Assembly (NCBI RefSeq): GCF_000227135.1
Contig: NC_018258.1
Location: 95,279 to 159,278, forward strand
Source of the DNA: Leishmania donovani
Lineage: Eukaryota > Euglenozoa > Kinetoplastea > Trypanosomatida > Trypanosomatidae
Reading direction: 5' to 3'
DNA: 64,000 bases
The notes under the pieces are model-generated. The model saw only the letters and a program-made list of their open reading frames with translations. It did no database searches and had not been told where the DNA came from. Below, one piece after another: positions 20,873-30,444 of this stretch. The number at the start of each line of letters is the position of its first letter. Position 1 is the first letter of the stretch. Made by a program: the position numbers and the translations under genes.

Positions 20873-22909
20873 TCAGAGTGTCGCAGCGAGGTCGTCGGCA
20901 GAGAACTCAAGCGCCGCTGCCGCTAACGGACTTGCGGCAGGGAGCGAAGCCTCCACTCTGTCATTGTGGCTGGTCACAGCGACTTTCGCATATGCAGCGG
21001 CCGTCGTAGTCCGCTCAATCGCCTGCACCACAGCGTAGCGCACTAGTGGCGGTACGAGGAAGGGGTGTGCGTGGCAGATATGGGCAAGGAGATCGAGGCC
21101 CCTTGCGATCCCTGAGCTGCCACGGCCCCGCTGATGCACCGCCTCCACCGCTCGTGAAAAAGACTCCGGTGCCACGCCAAACGGCTCGTACAGCCCCTCA
21201 AAGGAGGTAAGAAGCTCCAAGAGCTCGTCTGCCTGGCCCTCCACCTCCAGCAGTCGAATATAGGCCATCAATGTACTGCTGGTGTGCAGGACCATCTTGC
21301 CGGATACGTGCACGTGCTGGAGGCGCTTCCACAGAGTACGGGCCTCGACGCGGCTCTCTGCCGTTCCCTCTCGCAGAAGCGCGATCATGACCGCTGCTGT
21401 GGTGGCGGGCGTTTCTCTTACCTTGTAGGCGCGCAAATTCTTCTCATATAGCTCTTTGGCGTGGCTGCCCGGACTGCAGGCGAGGTACGCGTTCCACACG
21501 TGCGTGCTGGAGAGAAGCGAATCGGCATGGCGCGTACAGGCCTTGTCGGTGATGCGATCTGTCGCCTCTTGCATCTCCGCCAAGGAGGCGCCACAGCGGT
21601 GCAGTGCCCGCAGATACTCACCCCACGCTAAGGCAGGCATGTACGCTGGCCCGGAAGCGCGCGCAGGTGCAGATGGAGACGGGGAGGGACGAGATCGATG
21701 CAGGCAGAAACGCTCCGCCAGGGACTTCATTTTCGCTGTTTCGCTTCCGGAAAACGGGCTGCCGTTGAGCCTGTGCAAACCCATCACCGACAGCAGCGGT
21801 GCCGACACGACAGGATCCCAGCGAGGCGAGAAGGCAGCAGCAGTGCCGTTGCTCTTCGTGCCGTTATCGTCGAGAGATCTGCCTCCGTGCGTGATACATG
21901 CGATCGCGCCAGCATCCGCTTCCTCAAATGGCTTGTGTAGTGCCACACACACCTTATCTAGCTCCTCCAAGGACGGTGCAGTGAAGAAGGGCCTCGAGCT
22001 ACTGCATCGCGCAGTCTCCAGGAACAGCGCGATCATGTGCGAGCGATCCTCGTGCACAGCCTTCATCGACTCAGACGAGCTCATAGCGGGGAGCGCAACC
22101 AGTGCCGACCACCGCTGCACCAGAGACACCACAATGGCGGAGGCCATGTGCCAGTCCCTGAAGGTGCTGAGACACAGAACTGCGTAGAGGGCAACGGCTC
22201 GCTGCATCTCATGTGAGTAGTGAAGTGCACGCAGAGCCGCCGAGAGAAGAGACTCTAGTCGATCACAGGTCTCCGGGGCCGGACTACGCTGGAAGCGCTC
22301 GGATTTTAAGTAGACCATTAAGCGCTGTGCTGGCGCCGGAAGCCGCGGCGGCAGCATCCGCTCGATCACCTCCGGCGAGAGGGATGGTGGCGTGCGGGCT
22401 TCGCGGATCACGCAGTGCCGCATCACATCAGCCGAGCGCAGGCGCTGTCGCAGACGCGTGTCTCCACCACTCGTGCTGCGCCACGCACCAAACATGATGC
22501 GAGGAGTGGGCCATAGAGAGCCGATGCTCGGCCGAGTAGCGCTGTCAGCGGGCGACGCCTCAGCGCTTGAGCGGGCCAGCCTTGCCGGGGAGTCATGAGT
22601 AGCATAACGTGCGTCCAGCTCCTGCGCCAGGGTCGTCAGTTCCTGTGCGGCGGTAAGTGACGTCGCGGGCGTTTCGTCGATGTGCTTGGCACTGGCAGAC
22701 GTGGAGACGACGTGCTGATGCACCAGCGCTGTGCTGTGAGCCTCGAGAAAAGCACTGATGTACTGCTCCTTGTGGTAGGGGTTTGTTACCGCTTTTTTCT
22801 CCCGCAGGCGACGGGTCTCAGCGCGCGCTACTCGTTGAGCTGCCCTGCGCAACTCGAGCGACGGCGCATCGAGCACAGACCCGGCGAAGAGATGACAAGT
22901 GCGCCGCAT
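20873..22909 (-). CDS. Hypothetical protein, predicted helical repeats
   Basis: A protein of 678 residues that I do not recognise. The sequence is rich in Ala, Leu, Arg and Ser and predicted mostly helical. Runs such as TPATTAAVMIALLREGT and STLMAYIRLLEVEGQADELLELL resemble the paired helices of pentatricopeptide-type repeats, which in trypanosomatids are common in mitochondrial RNA-binding proteins; that link is only a suggestion. The frame is open to an ATG at 23053, but the extra 48 residues include a CVCVCVH stretch encoded by a GT/CA repeat, and a pyrimidine-rich CTCTCTGCCCTCC tract lies in the same interval. I therefore place the start at the second ATG, 22909 (MRRTCHLF), whose basic beginning could be a mitochondrial presequence. 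Confidence 0.7.
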   Translation of the reverse strand: MRRTCHLFAGSVLDAPSLELRRAAQRVARAETRRLREKKAVTNPYHKEQYISAFLEAHSTALVHQHVVSTSASAKHIDETPATSLTAAQELTTLAQELDARYATHDSPARLARSSAEASPADSATRPSIGSLWPTPRIMFGAWRSTSGGDTRLRQRLRSADVMRHCVIREARTPPSLSPEVIERMLPPRLPAPAQRLMVYLKSERFQRSPAPETCDRLESLLSAALRALHYSHEMQRAVALYAVLCLSTFRDWHMASAIVVSLVQRWSALVALPAMSSSESMKAVHEDRSHMIALFLETARCSSSRPFFTAPSLEELDKVCVALHKPFEEADAGAIACITHGGRSLDDNGTKSNGTAAAFSPRWDPVVSAPLLSVMGLHRLNGSPFSGSETAKMKSLAERFCLHRSRPSPSPSAPARASGPAYMPALAWGEYLRALHRCGASLAEMQEATDRITDKACTRHADSLLSSTHVWNAYLACSPGSHAKELYEKNLRAYKVRETPATTAAVMIALLREGTAESRVEARTLWKRLQHVHVSGKMVLHTSSTLMAYIRLLEVEGQADELLELLTSFEGLYEPFGVAPESFSRAVEAVHQRGRGSSGIARGLDLLAHICHAHPFLVPPLVRYAVVQAIERTTTAAAYAKVAVTSHNDRVEASLPAASPLAAAALEFSADDLAATL

Positions 22910-23510
22910 GGCCGGTGAAGAGCAGTCTTTCGCGTGCACGCACACACACACACACGTGAAAGCGGCAGGGACGCGTGCACGCCACGAAGAGGAGAGGGAG
23001 GAGGGCAGAGAGAGAAGCGATAGGATCGACTTACCGAAGACACCGCAACGCATTCGTCACCTGCGCAGCCGAACGTGTTATCGGCGATCGGGTATCAGTG
23101 CAGATGTGTATGGGCTTGTGTCTGTGGAGCGGGGAGGTGGACACCGGTTGTTGTGCGTTGCCGCCGTCTACTTCAACCGCCCCCATCGCATACAGCGAGT
23201 TCTGCGGCTATGAAAAAAGAGGATGATCGGAGAGGCAAAACAACAACAGTGGCTCGTTAAAGAGCACGTGCAGAGGAACGCACACGACACACAGAGGCAG
23301 GGGAGAGAAAGAGACACTAGGAGAAGACGACGGCAAAGATTGGCAGGAAGAGAACAAAAAGCGATGGAGTCAGTGAGACGGGGACACATCCGTTCGATGA
23401 GCCCACGCAGCCCCCCAATCCCCCATTTGCACACGCGTGCGTTAGAGGGCCGGCTGTCTCCACGGAATCAGTAGTTCCCGCAGCCCCTTTTGTTGTTCGT
23501 CGCCTCCTGA
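22910..23510. other. Intergenic region with CA repeat and pyrimidine tract
   Basis: A (CA)n run at about 22941-22956 and a purine-rich run at 22987-23020 on the plus strand give a pyrimidine tract on the transcribed strand just upstream of the gene start at 22909, consistent with a splice region. Nothing else is recognisable. Confidence 0.5.
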
Positions 23511-26500
23511 CTACAACCCCAGCGCCTCTCGCAGCTCCTCCAGCTCTCGCTGATGAGACGCCATGAGCTCAGTCTGGCGCTTCAGCTCCGCAATGCTGAC
23601 ACGAAGGCGGCTAAGTCGGCGACGACGACACGTGTGCTCAGGGGCCTCTGAAGCGCTCCAGATGAAGCCATCGTCGCCTCGCAGCTCTTCCTCTCTGGAC
23701 GGCCAGCGCGTGGCGTAGGCCCATGGCCCTACTTCCCAGTCCTTCAGATCCTTCACGAGACTCCTGACACGGTTTGTAGAGCTTCGCGCTAAATCGTGTT
23801 CTTTGGACCACGCCCTCGCCTCCGAAGCATCGGCCCACCGCCACTCCGACGCCGCGGCCGCAGCGGGGTCTCTTACGGCAGTGCGGTTGAGCTGCTGCAG
23901 GTCGACGGCATGCCCGTCTTGCGCATCGTCGTAGGGGAAGGTGGCGTGTAGCCGCCATGCTGCATCCTTGGCAGACACCCGCTCTTCGTTCTGGAAGATG
24001 GTCACCATATCGTAGGGGTGGAGGCTCGCCAAGTCCCTGGCCTGCTGCAGGCGCAGGTCTTCCAGCTCCAATCGGTATTTGTCTCGCTCCTGCACGTCTA
24101 GCACGTGCTGCGGCACTTGTAGGGTGACAAAGTACGAGCTGAAGTCGAAACAGTTGCCGTAGCTCGCTGTTGCGGCGCGCCTGTGCACGACAGCGTTGTA
24201 CTGCGAGAGAAATCCCATTGAGTGAATGCCGTCCTCCACGTCTGCTGGTCGGCAGAGGGTCAAGCGTGGCCTGGCTGTCCCGCGGCTGTGCCTCGACGCA
24301 TCAGGCGAGATGGAACCAGTCTCGCCCCTTCGTGAAAGAGGGACTGCGTGGCCGTCCTCCTCGTCGGCCGCCTCCCGCTGCCGCAGCTCGTCCAGCTCTA
24401 CCGAGAAGTGGATGTAGAGGTCATTGTGCCCATCCTTCCATGCGTAAAGCAACGCGTTGCGCTCCAGCGGCTCCTCCACTTCGGCGACGCGGCGCAGCGC
24501 ATACTGCCACTGTGACACGGTCGTGGCGGCCTCGTGTTGTGCGCCGTGGTCCTCGTCAGCAATGACCCCAGTTTCTGAGGTGCGACTGCCTCTCTGCGCC
24601 TTGGGCTCTTCCTTCAAAAGCGCTATCTGCGCTGATATGTATGACGCCCGCGCCGCGGCGCCTTCTTCGATGATGACGGTGTGCGCGGCTTCCGCAGAGC
24701 TCGCAGGTGCGCCGTTGCCTATGCGTTGCGGCTTGCGTGTGCGGCGGTAGCGTGAGCTCCCGGCTCTGCTGCTCTCCGACGAGGAGCCGCGGCGGCAGCG
24801 GTGCTGAGTGCCGCTGCGTTCACCATCAGCAGAGACAGTCAGAGGCGAGGGGCACGCAGGAGGAGAGCCGATGACACCATTGCCGGCCTGCTGTATCGGC
24901 GGCGTAGACAGTGCGATGCCAGGAGCTTTCGCGTCGCCCGTCACACTCGTCACTGGGTCCTTGAGTGGCGCCTCGACGACGGCCAGCGACGCTGGCTCTT
25001 CGTGCTCGCCCGACAGATGAAATAAGGCGGCCATCAGCGGGCGTGTTAAACTAAAGAAGCGGTAAGGCTCGCGGCTGCCGGCTGCGGCGGTAGCGGATGA
25101 TGACACCGCCGCAGCGTCTGAGAACTGTGCCGCTGAGCGGTCGTCTGCTGGAGAAGTATGCGCCTCCGTCGGTGGTGCACTAAGCACTGGTGGGGCTCTG
25201 GTGACCTCTCCGCCCGAGGCGTCCAAGTGAAAAAAGTGTGAAGGTGCGGATGGGCCCCAGAGATGCGTCGAGGCACTCTTGAAATACTGTATCATGCGGC
25301 CTGGTTGAGTCTCCTGCGATACGACGTGAGGGTTTTGGGCAGTCGATGTCGAGGGCAGTAAATCATCGACTCCGCTCGTAGGGATAGAAGGCCCCGCAGC
25401 AACGCCAGTCCCTTCTCGACCGTCTGCCTCGTGCTGCTTGGCGTCGGTGAGGGTAACCACTCGTTCCAGAAATGGTAGCGGCACGCTCAGCAGCGTCTCC
25501 TGGTCCTCCATGAAGAGCAGCAGGCGATTTGCCGTCCAGTCTGGCATCACAGACAGCAACACTGTCGAGACGGCAGACGCGCTCTCTCGCGTGCGGCTGC
25601 TGTAGGACCTCTGAGGGGCGTACAGCTCCATCAGCACTGTGTAAGGAAAAGTAACGGCATGACAGGCAGCTGAGACGCCGTCGTTGTCGCCATCGTCGTC
25701 CGTGGCCGTACTTTCCGCGGCTGGTGGCCCAGTACAGTTTGCGGCTGCAGGGGCCGTTAAGCTGCTCTCTGCCGCCGGCAACGACGACGACCGCGAAGCA
25801 GGGACGCTGATGTCATCCAGCCAGGCCTCCAGATCCGTGTCCTTGAACGGTTCCGCTGCCAGCTCTTTCCTCGTTGTGCTAATGCCTTGATCACCGACGG
25901 GAGATGCGGCAACTAGTGCCGTCTTCCCCAGCGCATCGCGATTCACAGGCATCGGCGCGCTGCCAAGCAGCAGCACTGTGTCATTGTTCGTCATTGCCAC
26001 CGTGCAGGACCAAGAATTCTCCTCCTCGATCTCTGTGGCTTTCTCGACTATTAATCGGTGGCGGCCGAGGGGAACCCACTGAAGGAAACATTCCGAGGCG
26101 TCACGGCAAGAACCACAGCGGGGGCCGTCGCTGTTGGCGGCGTAAACCCGACATGTCTCGATAAGGTCTCCCGTGCACCCGCGCAACTTCCACAGCTCCA
26201 GCGCGGGTCTCGCCAGCAAGAGCGTCATGGGCATGCCCACCTCGTATGGAGGGGAGTTCATGGCGATGCCGACATCGCACACGTCCGTCGGTGCCACCTC
26301 GTGCAGGAGGTGCACCTCCTCCAGCACAAAGGCGCGGCGAGGACCCCACAGGACCCTGAGAAGAACTACGTTGAGTTCGGCCGCCCCGCCACCTTCGCCG
26401 TCGCCTAAATGCTCCGGGGGCGTCGCATCGGCGGGCACGTCTCGTGCACGCGAGCAGAGATACAAGCTCACCAGCTTGTACCCCCGTGATGACGACATCG

Positions 26501-27392
26501 ACCGCGAAAAGGCGTTGTGACAGCGGTTGCACAGCTCCACACACGGTCCGACGAGAGCGACGCGCGTGGCGACGCCGTGCTCGAGGTGGTAGACGACGCG
26601 CTCTGACATGGCTGCCTTCTCTATCGTGTTCAGGACATGATCCTCCTCTTCCGGGGTGAGGTGCTGCTGCTGCAGAGGCGCCTGGTGGAGGCCGCTGCCG
26701 GCATGCCCGCCGCTATCCCTGGTGGAATTTGTGACGTGGCTGGGGTCTGCAGCCGCTCCCTTTTCTCTCGGACGCGCATCGGTCTGCCGATACCACAGCG
26801 GCGCCTGCTCCAAGACGGACGCCACCTCCCTCTCAATGTCGAAGAGCACCACCACGCCCACCTCGTCGACGCTCACCACGGCGGGTGTCAGGGAGAGCGG
26901 GTGGCACGGCTCGAGAGCAAGCTGCGTGCACTGCATGCACACTACCTTGCTCGTCTGGTGCTGCGTGTGGTTCAGGCAGAAGTGCGCTCCACTGCTCATG
27001 ACGGACACGCCGTGCACGATGCGGTCGCTGCCGGACGCGACGCAGAAGTAGCGACTCCACTTGGAGAGGAAGAGAGAGCCGTTGACAACGACCGGCTGCA
27101 TTGCCGCGCACAGGTACGACTCGCGAACCTGGAACTCATGGCGCGTTTCGATCAGCTCGAACACGCCTGTCGCCTCGCAGACGCCGTGCGGCACCGCAGC
27201 AGGCGATGCGCTGGGCACGGCAGCGTTGCTGGAAGGACGGCTTGCAAGCATGTTCAATGTCGAGGGCGGCGCTGGAGCAGGAAGCTGTCGCTGCCGATAA
27301 AGTCGAACGCCGGTACGGTGCACCGTCAAAAGCGTTGAGAGCCCCACAACGCAGAGCGAATTGATGCTCGCATTGGGGAAGGGGTCCAACAT
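23511..27392 (-). CDS. Large conserved-looking hypothetical protein
   Basis: A protein of 1293 residues from the ATG at 27392. I recognise no named domain. Its first part (SINSLCVVGLSTLLTVHRTGVRLYR, then spaced hydrophobic strand-like segments with HGVSV and VVVLFD patches) could be a beta-propeller-like region. The middle is long and low in complexity (Ser, Ala, Thr, acidic). The last ~60 residues look like a coiled coil ending QRELEELREALGL. The frame continues to an ATG at 27653, but the extra 87 residues are Ser/Arg-rich. A pyrimidine tract with CAG (AG at 27399-27398) sits five bases before the 27392 ATG, so the shorter form is favoured. Spacing to both neighbours is large. Function unknown. 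Confidence 0.75.
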   Translation of the reverse strand: MLDPFPNASINSLCVVGLSTLLTVHRTGVRLYRQRQLPAPAPPSTLNMLASRPSSNAAVPSASPAAVPHGVCEATGVFELIETRHEFQVRESYLCAAMQPVVVNGSLFLSKWSRYFCVASGSDRIVHGVSVMSSGAHFCLNHTQHQTSKVVCMQCTQLALEPCHPLSLTPAVVSVDEVGVVVLFDIEREVASVLEQAPLWYRQTDARPREKGAAADPSHVTNSTRDSGGHAGSGLHQAPLQQQHLTPEEEDHVLNTIEKAAMSERVVYHLEHGVATRVALVGPCVELCNRCHNAFSRSMSSSRGYKLVSLYLCSRARDVPADATPPEHLGDGEGGGAAELNVVLLRVLWGPRRAFVLEEVHLLHEVAPTDVCDVGIAMNSPPYEVGMPMTLLLARPALELWKLRGCTGDLIETCRVYAANSDGPRCGSCRDASECFLQWVPLGRHRLIVEKATEIEEENSWSCTVAMTNNDTVLLLGSAPMPVNRDALGKTALVAASPVGDQGISTTRKELAAEPFKDTDLEAWLDDISVPASRSSSLPAAESSLTAPAAANCTGPPAAESTATDDDGDNDGVSAACHAVTFPYTVLMELYAPQRSYSSRTRESASAVSTVLLSVMPDWTANRLLLFMEDQETLLSVPLPFLERVVTLTDAKQHEADGREGTGVAAGPSIPTSGVDDLLPSTSTAQNPHVVSQETQPGRMIQYFKSASTHLWGPSAPSHFFHLDASGGEVTRAPPVLSAPPTEAHTSPADDRSAAQFSDAAAVSSSATAAAGSREPYRFFSLTRPLMAALFHLSGEHEEPASLAVVEAPLKDPVTSVTGDAKAPGIALSTPPIQQAGNGVIGSPPACPSPLTVSADGERSGTQHRCRRGSSSESSRAGSSRYRRTRKPQRIGNGAPASSAEAAHTVIIEEGAAARASYISAQIALLKEEPKAQRGSRTSETGVIADEDHGAQHEAATTVSQWQYALRRVAEVEEPLERNALLYAWKDGHNDLYIHFSVELDELRQREAADEEDGHAVPLSRRGETGSISPDASRHSRGTARPRLTLCRPADVEDGIHSMGFLSQYNAVVHRRAATASYGNCFDFSSYFVTLQVPQHVLDVQERDKYRLELEDLRLQQARDLASLHPYDMVTIFQNEERVSAKDAAWRLHATFPYDDAQDGHAVDLQQLNRTAVRDPAAAAASEWRWADASEARAWSKEHDLARSSTNRVRSLVKDLKDWEVGPWAYATRWPSREEELRGDDGFIWSASEAPEHTCRRRRLSRLRVSIAELKRQTELMASHQRELEELREALGL

Positions 27393-27397
27393 GGCGG

Positions 27398-27424
27398 CTG
27401 AGGGGGGCCGATAAGGAGAGAAGC
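27398..27424 (-). promoter_or_regulatory. Predicted trans-splice acceptor that decides the start at 27392
   Basis: On the minus strand a pyrimidine-rich stretch (27402-27424) ends in CTCAG with AG at 27399-27398, only five bases upstream of an ATG. Splicing here would remove the in-frame upstream ATG at 27653 from the mature message. Confidence 0.5.
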
Positions 27425-27653
27425 GGCAGGCATGTGCGGTATAGGATCTCTTCAAGCTGCAGCGTGTTCGCCGAAGCCGGCGGCGGGCCGCAGATGATTC
27501 AGAGCTGCCATTCCTGTATCGCCCACTGCAGCTCAAGTGTGGCCCATGCACCGATGATGATCTCGACGTCAGGGACGCTGACCGACGCGAGACGTTTGCT
27601 GGAACATCGCCACTTGTCCTCGAGCCCCTCGGCGAGGAGACGCTGCCGGGCAT

Positions 27654-29589
27654 TATGACGTGATCACCGACAGAAGACTCGGGAGGTCGTGCGGGTGTGT
27701 TTGTGCGCGCTTGTATGTAGACCGCAGTGCCGAGCCCTTCACCTGCTGTTGCTGCAGTACAGCATGCAGCACACTGCAGTCAATGAGGGGAGGGAGGGGG
27801 CAGTCCGGCCTGCACGTGGAAGAGGTGGCGCGCTATAACGCGTAAACAAGGCGTCGCCGCCCTCACAAGTTGCCACACGCATTCAACAATAAAGTTCTCG
27901 GGACGCTGGCCTCTGCCGAGGTAGCTCCCGCCGTCGAGAAAACAAAAGCGACACGGCTGCTTCTGCGCTGCTCCTCACGCGATTCGATGCAGAAAGAGAG
28001 AGAGAAAACAGCGCAGCAATGCACGAATTACGAGTCCTGTGGTCCTTTTAAGAGAGTTCACATGACTCTCGTTTGACGTCTGATGGCCCCTCACTCACTG
28101 AAAAGCGCCAGCACGTTGCACCGCTGGATAAAGCGGAGTTGATTGTGCGCGTATAGAATACGTGGAGGAGAATGCTTCTCTCCAGCTTCGTTTTCTTCAC
28201 TTCGGATAGCGCGATGCGCACTGACCCGTGCACGCGACATCCTGTCACGACACCAAGCAAACCGAGAGACGAAAGACGAGAGGAGAAGCAAAAGGGAGGA
28301 AGGGACAATGATAGTAAAGAAGACGTGGTGCAGACACGAGGGCATTCCCTCCCGACGCGACGATCTGAGTGCTTGCCTCTGCACGAGGGCAGCCAGCGCC
28401 CTACTCACGTGAAGAGAAGGGGCGTAGAATGGATGTAGAAAACGCGCAGGACGCCCACGCGACACGCATGTGCTCCCAGCATGTTTGTCGCACGACGAGT
28501 TCCCTCTAGCGCCGTCTCACGTTTTTTTGCCGTTGTCTGGCCTTGCTTGCAAGCTCAGGAAGCACGCGAGCGTATCCTCACGTAAGCACATACACACACG
28601 CGCGCGCTCATAAAACGTCACTCAAAGAGGGTGGGAACAGAAGGAACGAAAACAGAAAACGTAAGCTCAAGCGTGGGGTGGGGGGGGAGACGGCACCCCC
28701 CTCCCCACAAACATATACGCCGACACATCATCGCAGCACGTCAGAGATTCGGTGACACGCACACAAAACGGGAGAAAGACAGAGCTATGGAAAGGAATGC
28801 GCACAGAATGGAAACGAAAGAAAAAGACAGAGAGCCAACAAGATGGCGCCGACACATGAGTAGCAACGGCTCAGCGGCGGCAGCAGCGCTTGATGCATGC
28901 ATTCGTCTCTGTGGACCTGCTCAGATGTATATGAGCGCTTGGCGTAGCCACACCACAAATCTCCCACCTCGCCTCGAGCGGTGTTGCACATGGAAAGAGG
29001 ATCGGTTGTGTGGCTGAGCTGGTCGCCGCTGCTGCCGCTCCCAATTTGTTGTCTTTGCAGCGATGATTGTACGTCTACATGATAACCGACTGACAGGGCC
29101 CAGAGAAACAAGGATGAAAGAAGAGGAAGCGTGGGATCCGAAATGGGAACACTGAGGAGTTTGACGACGCTGTGGGAGGGGAGGGAGAACACGCGTGAAG
29201 ACTATCGTCGCAGCCATGTGCACGGCACGTGCGCAGATGGAGATTGAGGAGGTAAAGGGAGAGTGGCCAACCGACCATTCACAGTGTGCACAGGCGATGT
29301 GAAAGGGTTCCAAAGGCGCGCTGATGAGACGGCTGCCGTGTCGCTCCTGGCAGCATCGTGAAGTCCATCTTCCCTCTTCTTCGACGGCATGCTGAGGGCC
29401 GATATGGCGGAGGCTTTGCCGAAGTGCCGGATAGGTCACTCCAGCATTGTCCTCCTGGAGTGATCCGACGGCAACGTAGCAGCTGAGAACACCGTGTAGA
29501 GTTCGCGAAAGCAGAAACAACAGGAGCATCCCACCTCTTCAAACAAAAAGGGCGCACAAGAGAGAGAAGCTACTGGCGCGCGTCCGCGC

Positions 29590-29629
<40 letters not shown>

Positions 29630-30444
29630 TGGGTTGTCCTCCCACAAGACGGAAGAAAATGGAAGAATAAAAGAGGCCCAAAAGGCAGACGGGTCGCTGA
29701 GGGCAGGGGAGGGACTGCGAGCACATCTGCGTGTCGACGTTCAACATCCAGCCAACACACGCACAGCACACAGCACACGGGGAGCCACAGCGACATGAGC
29801 CGAGCGAGCAACAAAAAAAAAACGAAGGATAACGGCAAGGACGATGCAGAAGAGGGAAGGGGAAAGGGGGCAGAAATCAGAAGAGAGGTCAAAAGCAGGC
29901 GTGGGCGATACGTCGACGATTACACAACAGTAAACTTCCTCACGCACTCGCAGCCTCATCCTGTGCAGCACCAGAGACCGATGAAGCTCTCGGTAAACAG
30001 GGAGCTCCGTAGAGGTGGTGAGCATCGCACAGACGAATACACCGAAGGAGAGTGCTTGTGCGGGTATGTGTGCACAGTTCGCCGGTGCCCATGCAAGAGT
30101 TCATTAGGTGCGGGGAGGGGGAGCCACATGAAAACAGAGCGAGTGCGAGTAGGTGGCAGCACGGCGTTGCGGAGGCGGCAGGCCAAACGAAGGATGCCTC
30201 AAAAGAAGAGAGAAAGGATGGAAGAGCAGCTGTGATGAACACGGATTGTGGGAGTGGGCGGGTAGGGTCGAGGGATGCGCATTGAGACTGACAAGTGTGC
30301 ATCGATGACCACGCATACAGACGCCTCGCCACGCGTCCATTCGACTTCTTCGCCTGCTGTCCTGCAGAAGAAGCGCGTGTGCCAGAGACTCAGCTCTTGC
30401 CCACAGACGGCTACCACCCGTTCAATCAAGTCCTTCCCTGCAGC
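27654..30444. other. Intergenic region with a long CA repeat
   Basis: About 2.8 kb between the hypothetical gene and the first calpain-like gene. It contains the dinucleotide repeat listed at 29594-29628 and A-rich runs (29810-29822). I see no gene. Confidence 0.6.
29594..29628. repeat. (CA)n microsatellite
   Basis: A run of about 17 CA units, read as GT on the transcribed strand. It is the longest dinucleotide repeat in the window and lies in the 3' flank of the calpain array side of the spacer. Confidence 0.95.

Noticed and set aside
22910..23053. Longer N-terminus of the gene at 20873-22909 from the ATG at 23053
   Set aside because: It is encoded by a CA/GT repeat and a pyrimidine tract that looks like splice-site context. 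It was not excluded completely.
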